A DNA stretch of 5,238 nt. Source: an uncultured Clostridia bacterium. GTDB taxonomy: Bacteria; Bacillota; Clostridia; UBA1381; UMGS1253. The DNA lies in assembly GCA_937892135.1 (NCBI GenBank), contig CALAUK010000083.1, positions 1 through 5,238 of the forward strand. Direction: 5' to 3'. This document shows, in pieces, positions 1-5,238 of this stretch (position 1 is its first letter; the number at the start of each line of letters is the position of its first letter). The notes under the pieces are model-generated. The model did not search any database, was not told the origin of the DNA, and saw only the letters and a list, made by a program, of their open reading frames with translations. A program made the position numbers and the translations under genes.

Positions 1-2
1 GA

Positions 3-1925
3 AAAGATGTTGAAGATGCCCTCGTAGCACTTGCAACAGCATATTATGTTAAAGGCCCCTCTGTTCAGTACGATTCAACGAATTTTTCAGACATTCCTAT
101 GTCTTACGACCCTATTACCCGTCAGACATCGAATCGCGCTCCCGAATTTGCAACAGAAGACACAACTTATTTTTCCGTTTGCAGCCACTACGTTTATCAT
201 TTGTACAGACAGGCATTGGGCGTAACTCTTATGAACGGCAAAATGATGTATCCATACGATACTATGGCAACAAGCACCTTGTTTGGCTTTGCTGACAACC
301 AGCTGGATTATCAGCTTTTAGGCAGCACCATTAATGACCCGATAACAGAAAATGATGTTGATTCAGCTTTCTTCCGTTGGATGAACTTTGACACAGCAAC
401 AGCTTATTATGGCGCTACAGCAACCCGTCGTTATATAGGCTATGGCCTGTTTGAGTCAGATTCTTTCACAGAATACACAGATGGTCTTGTGTTTAAAGAC
501 GACAGCTTCGAAGGCGAATACCGCTATTCATACTACGATGCAGACGGCAACTACATAAGCTATGATGATGCAAAGGCTAACTATGGAATGCCGTTCGTTA
601 CTAATCACGCAGAGAACCTCCGCCCCGGTGATATTTACGTAAATCACAGCCATACCTGGATTTACACAGGCGGCGAAAGAGTGCTTGAGTGTGGCGGAAC
701 AAAAATAAATACTGCTACAGGTGAAGACCAGATAGAAGCAAATGGTGCGATATTAGATCAGGCATCTCCCATGTGGCCGTTAAAATCCACAGGATCAAAG
801 TCTCTGATAATTTTCAGACCTACATTGTTCTTAGCACCCGCAGGCTTTGACGAAGATGACGGAAACGATATTATTCCTGATTTGACTATTCCCGAAAGCA
901 CAAAGTCAAGACTTGAGTTCCCCGCTATGAATATAGACAGAACAGTAGACATAACACCTTTCGGAACAGTTGCGCAGGGCGAAAATATCACATATACAAT
1001 CAAAATCACAAACGGCACAAACAGCCAATTCTACAAAGATTTCCTTAAAGGCCCCAAGGCTGATGAGGCTTATAAAAATCTTGTAGTAACAGAAACAATT
1101 CCCGCAGGCACAGAGCTTGTCGAAGGCTCCATTGTTGGCGGCGGTGAATATAAAGACGGCAAAATAACATGGAATTTATCTTCTGTCGCTCCCGGTGAAA
1201 CCTTAGCATTAAGCTATTCCGTTAAGGCAGTTGGCGAAATCGGCACATATATTGTAAACAATGGCGGTATGGTAGATAATATCCCATCAAACTCTATTAC
1301 AAACAAAATCGGCGCTGAAAAGCTTTCTGACGAAGCAAAAACAGCTTTGACAGGAATGGAAAATCTTGAAAACTACGGAACAGATACAGATTTTGCTGAA
1401 AATATTTATAAAGCACTTGGAAAAGAGCTTAATCTTCCCACTGCAGCAGAAATCACAGAAGAGTTCTTCACAGTTGACACTTATGTTGCAGGTAACCTTT
1501 CAATTGCTGTTGCACCCGACTACACACCCTATTCGGTATACAGACATCAGAAAGACACAGACTCATACAAAGACATTAAAGAAATGTTTATAAACAAGTA
1601 CTGGGGCGGAAGAAGATTCTTTAAAAACGAAGAAGATAAGGAAAACCGAGCAGATGAGGCTATAAGAGAATTTAAACAGGGGCAGCTTGAAGCAGGCGAC
1701 ATTATAGTTTCTGTTAAAGTAAAAGACAAAAACAATTTAAATTATGATTTTGATAACATAAATGTTTTTGTTTATGACGGAAGCCGTCTTCTATGCTCAA
1801 GAAAAACACCCGAGGGAGTAACTTATGAGATAATTCCCGAAGAAAATGTTTTGACAGAGCTTACAAAGCTTTATATGACAGACAAAGATTTGTTCTTTGC
1901 GCTAAGACCTTCACAGGTTAAATAA
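3..1925 (+). CDS. Secreted NlpC/P60-like hydrolase with DUF11 repeat and degenerate second hydrolase half (5' partial)
   Basis: The frame is open to the left edge, so the true start and any signal peptide lie outside; 640 residues are visible, numbered here from base 3. The ATG at 99 has no Shine-Dalgarno and cuts into conserved-looking sequence, so it is not the start. Residues about 45-275 resemble a NlpC/P60 cysteine hydrolase: SVCSHYVYHLYRQALG gives the candidate nucleophile Cys60 on a helix, and LRPGDIYVNHSHTWIYTGG gives the strand with candidate His217; Glu229 could be the third polar residue. Families of this fold cleave peptidoglycan stem peptides or other amides. About 157 residues separate Cys and His, far more than usual, so a large insertion is present. 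Residues about 306-435 fit a DUF11 Ig-like repeat (GENITYTIKITNGT, VVTETIPAGTELVEG, WNLSSVAPGETLALSY). Residues about 455-640 look like a second, inactive hydrolase copy. No LPXTG, SLH or C-terminal membrane segment is visible, so any anchor must be N-terminal. The fold call is by eye; the substrate is unknown. Confidence 0.85.
   Translation, partial: KDVEDALVALATAYYVKGPSVQYDSTNFSDIPMSYDPITRQTSNRAPEFATEDTTYFSVCSHYVYHLYRQALGVTLMNGKMMYPYDTMATSTLFGFADNQLDYQLLGSTINDPITENDVDSAFFRWMNFDTATAYYGATATRRYIGYGLFESDSFTEYTDGLVFKDDSFEGEYRYSYYDADGNYISYDDAKANYGMPFVTNHAENLRPGDIYVNHSHTWIYTGGERVLECGGTKINTATGEDQIEANGAILDQASPMWPLKSTGSKSLIIFRPTLFLAPAGFDEDDGNDIIPDLTIPESTKSRLEFPAMNIDRTVDITPFGTVAQGENITYTIKITNGTNSQFYKDFLKGPKADEAYKNLVVTETIPAGTELVEGSIVGGGEYKDGKITWNLSSVAPGETLALSYSVKAVGEIGTYIVNNGGMVDNIPSNSITNKIGAEKLSDEAKTALTGMENLENYGTDTDFAENIYKALGKELNLPTAAEITEEFFTVDTYVAGNLSIAVAPDYTPYSVYRHQKDTDSYKDIKEMFINKYWGGRRFFKNEEDKENRADEAIREFKQGQLEAGDIIVSVKVKDKNNLNYDFDNINVFVYDGSRLLCSRKTPEGVTYEIIPEENVLTELTKLYMTDKDLFFALRPSQVK
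1371..1922 (+). other. Degenerate NlpC/P60-like domain copy inside the + strand gene
   Basis: This stretch (residues about 457-640 of the visible protein) parallels the N-terminal hydrolase domain of the same protein. YGTDTDFAENIYKALG matches YFSVCSHYVYHLYRQALG, with Asp461 in the place of the candidate nucleophile Cys60. LEAGDIIV matches LRPGDIYV, and INVFVYDGSRLLCS matches SHTWIYTGGERVLEC, with Asn587 in place of His217. Both end in a similar strand, FFALRPSQ against LIIFRPTL. The order and spacing of these blocks are similar, but overall identity is low, so the duplication is an inference from by-eye alignment. If it is right, this copy cannot do cysteine catalysis and more likely binds a ligand or plays a structural role. 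Confidence 0.5.
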
Positions 1926-1935
1926 TTAAACATAG

Positions 1936-1969
1936 AAAACCCCCTCCCGAAGTATCGGGAGGGGGTTTT
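1936..1969. terminator. Bidirectional intrinsic terminator between convergent genes
   Basis: A perfect 15-bp inverted repeat (left arm 1936-1950, loop AGTA 1951-1954, right arm 1955-1969) has a core of CCCCCTCCCGA pairing with TCGGGAGGGGG, flanked by AAAA and TTTTT. Read on the + strand, the stem is followed by a T run at 1966-1970, 10 bp past the TAA of the hydrolase gene. Read on the - strand, the A run at 1936-1939 becomes the U run. The TAA of the - strand gene (1972-1974) is only 2 bp from the hairpin. The strong GC stem with U tracts on both sides fits Rho-independent termination in both directions. Confidence 0.93.
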
Positions 1970-1971
1970 TA

Positions 1972-4900
1972 TTATTCAATTTCTTTTTCTTCGGTATTTT
2001 CTATTACTTCTTCAGTTGCTTCTTCTTTTTTTGCTTTTGTCCTCTTTACAAGAATCAAAACCAAAACTATAACCGCCAAAAGAACAAGCACAATAGCCGA
2101 AGTAACCGCTATAATAACCACATTTGTTTTACTTGCACTAACAGCAGCCGCATCTGCACCTTCAACCTCGTACAACAACATAAACAATCTGTACAGGATA
2201 AGAGCTGAGTCAGCACGGCTTATCGCCTCAGTAGGCTTAAGCGCTCCGCCATCTTCTATAAGCTTTTCACGAACAGCCAACGAAACCTCCGGCCTTGCCC
2301 ATGTGCTTATAAGCGAATTATCTGTAAAATGCAGATAATCAGCGGGATTTTCAGGCTCTGCATAGCCTTTTTTCTCGCAAAGAGTTCTCTTGCATATTGC
2401 AATAACCTCCTGGCGCAAAACATCGTATTCACCATGGAACATTCCGTCATCATAACCCTTAAATGTTCCTGTCTTTTCACCTGCCGCAACATACGGATAA
2501 TAAGGATTATCCTCAGTAATGTCTAAAAATGCAGTTTTTAATGAGTGGTCTGTTGCAAAGAACATTCTTATAACAGCCTCAGAAAATGCATATCTTGTAA
2601 GTGTTCCGTTCGGGTTAAACTTGTCTCCGTCAAGAGAGAAGAAGCCTTTTGAAACCATAAACATTATAGCTTTCTGATGTTCTGCACTTAAGCCTGAGAT
2701 ATCCGAAATGTCAACCGTCTTATCAATCACAGTATATTTTGCAGCAAACGGCGTCATAAATACAATCGCCTTGTTCTTTTCGTCATACTGTCCGCCCCAG
2801 TTTTCAGTTCCCCTGGAAGTCTCAAGCTGAACTGAAGAAAACTCGCCCGAAGCAGGAAGAATAAATGTGATACCGCTTTCAAGCTGTGTGATAGGTGACT
2901 TTAAGTTATCGGTAAAGTTTATTTCATAAGAGCCATCTGACACTTTCTTTATATCAATTATAACCTTTTCTCTGTTTGAAAGAATGCTTTCAAGTGTTTC
3001 AGCTGAAAGAAGAATCTTTATGCCTGTATCACCAAGAATAAGCATAACCTCTCCTGCGCCGTACACTGTTTCTCTTATGTCTTCATCTAAAGTAATTCTT
3101 ATGTTCTCATCGTCTTTAACGCCTTTAAGCGTAACATTTAATTGAGCCACAATTTCCTTGTTAAGAACAACGCCATTCTCTCCAAGTACGCTTTCAAACT
3201 CATCTAATATCTCATACGCTTTTTCCATTCCGTCATAAACTGCGTCTTCATCGATAGTTACTCTGTTGTCCTTAACCTTTATAGTTACCTCAGAGTCGTT
3301 TGAAACATAGTTTTTAATGTAGTCATAGATATCTTCTTTTGCCGCATCATTAGGTTCGCTTCCGTCAATCTCACCCAAAACTTCTGAAAGATGCTTTTCT
3401 CCGCCTCTGCTCTTTGAAAAATCAATCTTGATATTCGGAACAGAATTATCCTTTTTAGCCTCAGCGTTAAGCTCACCCTCGCTCATAAGAGTCTTTTTAG
3501 ATGTGATTGTTCTCCACGCAGTACCGTTCTGGGCATTTTTAACTATAACACCGCCGACAAACGCATCGCCGTCATAAACAGTAACATAATATAAATCCTT
3601 GGAAAGCTTGAATATCTCGCCTATCTCGCCGTCAAAGGCATTTAAAACTTCTGCTTTAATAGCCTCTCTCTGAGCATCTGTAATAAGCATAAACACATCG
3701 TGATAAGCATAAATAGGTCTGTTAGCGAGCTTTGCATACTTTTCAAGATTTTCTATTGCCTCAGAAGCATTCTGCCAGCCCTCCATAAGAGCATAGCTTC
3801 CTGATGTTATATCAAACATGGGATAGTAATACACCTGGTCATATCTGTATGGACCATACATATTTCCCATACCCTTGCCGTAGTCTTCCGCTTTGTTAAG
3901 CTTCATTCTTTCGCCGTTTCTTATTGCAGCTATATAAACCTCTCCGCCGTATTCAGCGACAAAGTCATCTAAAATCCAACCCGCAGCAAGCAAGTCAGCT
4001 TTAGGCACATGATAGCTACCGTCTTCGCCTTTTTCATATTTAGACGGGTCTACACCTACAAGCTCTCTTGCATAAACATAATCGGGGTTTTCATAGTCAA
4101 CAAGTGCACTTAAATGCACATCAGATTCCACTAAAGTAAGCTGTGCATTTGAAATCTTATATGCCGCATATCCCGAGCTTACACCGTAAGGTCCTCCGCC
4201 AACGGGAATTTCAGATACGAACAAATTAACACTGGTCATTCCCGACTGGATAAACTGATAATCTCTCGCAAGCGAAATAAATCCTAAGTCTTTTACGAAA
4301 TCATATCTTTCGGCTTTATTTCCGTCCCAAGTCCATACGCCAATATCAACTCTGTCTTCTGATGCCATCATATCATATCCGTTAGAAACCGCTGTAACAA
4401 GCAAAGGCATTCCGTCATTTGCCGCATCAACCAATGCCGCATAAACACCGAATGAAGAATCCACATTCTCTTTTACATATTTCTCTTCGGATTTAATAGC
4501 TTCTATGTAAGCCTCAGCCATTTCTTTACTCATTTTGCAGCCCGAAGCATTACCAAAATAAGTAAGGCGACTCAAAGCACCAAAACGGCTTTCGCGCATT
4601 TCGCCCATCGAAATGTCCCACTCAGCCATCAGACTATTTGTGTAATCTTCAATGCCGTATTCACTATGAAAATACATAAGGTCAGAAGAAGCATGATAAT
4701 CCGCCACTGTTTCAACATATTTTCTGTTTTCATACTTATACGTCTGAGTGCCCGCGCCGTTTATTGACGCATCTGTCCTCGCCCAACGGATACCGTCTTC
4801 AGTTTCAAGAACAGAGAAATAATATTCATTTCCCCACTTAACGCTGTCACTCCAGCGGCATACCGCAAATCCGTTTCTGTGCTCGTAAATCTCGGCATTA

Positions 4901-5238
4901 ATGTTGGTAAAGTCCTTATAAATACATACAAGCTCTTCCTTGCCGTCGATCATTTTTCGAATAGTCATATCCTTGAATTCCGGCTTCCATTCCACTTCGC
5001 ATTCTGCCATCCAGTCGCTGAGCATCTGGCTGTAGATTTCAGTGGATGCATAAGCCAGCACACTGTAGAAGGTGCCGTAGGTGGTGTCATAGTCTACCAG
5101 ACTGTTTCTGGTTGTGGGCACGCGCATAATGATGTGGTAGCCTGCTTCGCTTTCCACAATGCCGCTGATTTCGTATTCTTCCAGAGCAAAGGCTGCTTCT
5201 TCAAATACGGGGTACATCTGGTTATAAGTGAAGGTGTA
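1972..5238 (-). CDS. Large surface protein: parvulin-type PPIase tail, unknown region, three SLH domains, C-terminal TM (5' partial)
   Basis: The frame is open to the right edge; 1088 residues are visible, numbered from base 5238. The ATG at 5217 lacks a Shine-Dalgarno and lies inside a domain, so the real start is outside. Residues 1-90 match the end of a PpiC/parvulin prolyl isomerase of the PrsA type, an extracellular folding factor: FEEAAFALEEYEISGIVES then GYHIIMRVP, followed by a helical tail ending CEVEWKPEFKDM. Residues about 92-620 are unrecognised; they include YAALVDAANDGMPLL (from 266), a motif style common in secreted gut Clostridia proteins. Residues about 630-840 look beta-rich and end in the pattern FMTPFAAKYTVID that often precedes SLH domains. 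Three SLH domains follow (about 848-898, 904-953, 970-1022), then a TM helix (about 1040-1064) and a tail rich in Lys and Glu (KRTKAKKEEATEE). SLH domains bind secondary cell-wall polymers. GC and codon use change near residue 88, so the PPIase part may be foreign or a false join. Confidence 0.85.
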   Translation of the reverse strand, partial: YTFTYNQMYPVFEEAAFALEEYEISGIVESEAGYHIIMRVPTTRNSLVDYDTTYGTFYSVLAYASTEIYSQMLSDWMAECEVEWKPEFKDMTIRKMIDGKEELVCIYKDFTNINAEIYEHRNGFAVCRWSDSVKWGNEYYFSVLETEDGIRWARTDASINGAGTQTYKYENRKYVETVADYHASSDLMYFHSEYGIEDYTNSLMAEWDISMGEMRESRFGALSRLTYFGNASGCKMSKEMAEAYIEAIKSEEKYVKENVDSSFGVYAALVDAANDGMPLLVTAVSNGYDMMASEDRVDIGVWTWDGNKAERYDFVKDLGFISLARDYQFIQSGMTSVNLFVSEIPVGGGPYGVSSGYAAYKISNAQLTLVESDVHLSALVDYENPDYVYARELVGVDPSKYEKGEDGSYHVPKADLLAAGWILDDFVAEYGGEVYIAAIRNGERMKLNKAEDYGKGMGNMYGPYRYDQVYYYPMFDITSGSYALMEGWQNASEAIENLEKYAKLANRPIYAYHDVFMLITDAQREAIKAEVLNAFDGEIGEIFKLSKDLYYVTVYDGDAFVGGVIVKNAQNGTAWRTITSKKTLMSEGELNAEAKKDNSVPNIKIDFSKSRGGEKHLSEVLGEIDGSEPNDAAKEDIYDYIKNYVSNDSEVTIKVKDNRVTIDEDAVYDGMEKAYEILDEFESVLGENGVVLNKEIVAQLNVTLKGVKDDENIRITLDEDIRETVYGAGEVMLILGDTGIKILLSAETLESILSNREKVIIDIKKVSDGSYEINFTDNLKSPITQLESGITFILPASGEFSSVQLETSRGTENWGGQYDEKNKAIVFMTPFAAKYTVIDKTVDISDISGLSAEHQKAIMFMVSKGFFSLDGDKFNPNGTLTRYAFSEAVIRMFFATDHSLKTAFLDITEDNPYYPYVAAGEKTGTFKGYDDGMFHGEYDVLRQEVIAICKRTLCEKKGYAEPENPADYLHFTDNSLISTWARPEVSLAVREKLIEDGGALKPTEAISRADSALILYRLFMLLYEVEGADAAAVSASKTNVVIIAVTSAIVLVLLAVIVLVLILVKRTKAKKEEATEEVIENTEEKEIE
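2047..2121 (-). other. C-terminal transmembrane helix of the SLH protein
   Basis: Residues about 1040-1064 form an unbroken hydrophobic run (VVIIAVTSAIVLVLLAVIVL and on) followed directly by KRTKAKK. The positive charges after the helix fit the positive-inside rule, with the acidic tail (EEATEEVIENTEEKEIE) in the cytoplasm and everything before it outside. No LPXTG-type motif precedes it, so it reads as a stop-transfer anchor and not as a sortase signal. Confidence 0.85.
2173..2697 (-). other. Three tandem S-layer homology domains
   Basis: Three diverged SLH units are visible at the protein level. Unit 1 has AIMFMVSKGFF, then NPNGTLTRYAFSEAVIRMF. Unit 2 has AFLDITEDNPYYPYVAAGEK, then YDVLRQEVIAICKR. 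Unit 3 has HFTDNSLISTWARPEVSLAV, then ISRADSALILYRLF. The arginine of the TRAE-type motif is kept in each (LTRYAF, VLRQEV, ISRADS). In known SLH trimers this arginine helps bind pyruvylated cell-wall polysaccharide. Unit 1 has a weak N-terminal half without the usual F-x-D. Confidence 0.82.
4981..5238 (-). other. Compositionally distinct segment encoding the PPIase tail
   Basis: By hand count, GC is about 51% over 4981-5220 and about 41% over 4621-4980. Within the reading frame, Leu codons are CTG x3 and CTC x1 in this segment, against three CTT in the next 100 codons. Val is GTG in 4 of 6 here, against 1 GTG in 6 next door (the rest GTT/GTA). The boundary coincides with the end of the prolyl isomerase homology. 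The segment therefore looks derived from a different, GC-richer genome. Small codon numbers limit the certainty. Confidence 0.6.

Noticed and set aside
99..101. ATG at 99 as the start of the hydrolase gene
   Set aside because: No Shine-Dalgarno lies upstream, no signal peptide follows, and the frame stays open with sensible protein sequence (LVALATAYYVKGPSVQYDS) to base 3.
31..225. Short + strand open frame overlapping the hydrolase gene start
   Set aside because: It overlaps the well-supported frame, has no ribosome binding site and codes for nothing recognisable; the same holds for the + strand frames at 1366-1593 and 2329-2526.
758..1018. Short - strand open frames antisense to the hydrolase gene (758-1018, 1547-1735) and alternative - strand frames at 2307-2492 and 3285-3476
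   Set aside because: All lie wholly inside long genes with clear domain content, and show no start signals or domain features of their own.
4951..4968. Internal ATGs at 4968 and 4953 (- strand) as the native start of a separate SLH gene
   Set aside because: AAGGA is only 1-2 bases from the first ATG and about 16 bases from the second, and neither leads into a signal peptide, which such a surface protein would need.
4975..4980. GAATTC (EcoRI site) at the composition break, read as a cloning scar
   Set aside because: It fits a ligation chimera, but a 6-bp site is expected by chance about once in 4 kb and nothing else supports a cloned library. Kept only as a side note.
5215..5217. ATG at 5217 (- strand) as the start of the SLH protein
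   Set aside because: It sits inside the parvulin-like domain, has no Shine-Dalgarno, and the frame is open to the window edge.
1..5238. CRISPR arrays, tRNA/rRNA, insertion sequences, riboswitches or promoters
   Set aside because: No direct DNA repeats, cloverleaf, transposase or leader structures were seen. The window is almost entirely coding and both 5' ends are outside it.

Overview
The window looks like chromosome of an anaerobic, gut-type low-to-mid-GC Bacillota (Clostridia-like) bacterium. The grounds are S-layer homology (SLH) domains, a PrsA/parvulin-type foldase fragment, a NlpC/P60-plus-DUF11 secreted protein, TAA stops and a local GC of about 41% (hand count over 4621-4980). No species can be named from this sequence.

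The layout is simple: two long genes facing each other, both cut by the window edges, with one shared hairpin terminator between them. On the + strand (3-1925) is the C-terminal 640 residues of a secreted protein with a NlpC/P60-like cysteine hydrolase domain, a DUF11 Ig-like repeat and a second hydrolase-like half that appears to have lost its catalytic residues. After 46 bp holding a 15-bp perfect inverted repeat (1936-1969), the - strand carries 1088 residues of a large surface protein (5238-1972). It reads, N to C, as the tail of a PpiC/parvulin-type prolyl isomerase, a long unrecognised extracellular region, a beta-rich region, three SLH domains, one transmembrane helix and a charged cytoplasmic tail.

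The most notable point is a discontinuity in the - strand gene near 4950-4985. The prolyl isomerase part ends there, GC falls from about 51% to about 41%, and leucine and valine codon choice changes. The SLH part has no start or signal peptide of its own. This is either an in-frame fusion with foreign DNA or a chimeric assembly join. The second notable point is the apparent degenerate duplicate of the hydrolase domain in the + strand gene.

Both products are predicted to act outside the membrane: one as a possible cell-wall or amide hydrolase, the other as a wall/membrane-attached surface protein. Nothing shows that they work together; convergent orientation argues against an operon. No RNA genes, CRISPR arrays, mobile elements or promoters were seen, and both gene starts lie outside the window.
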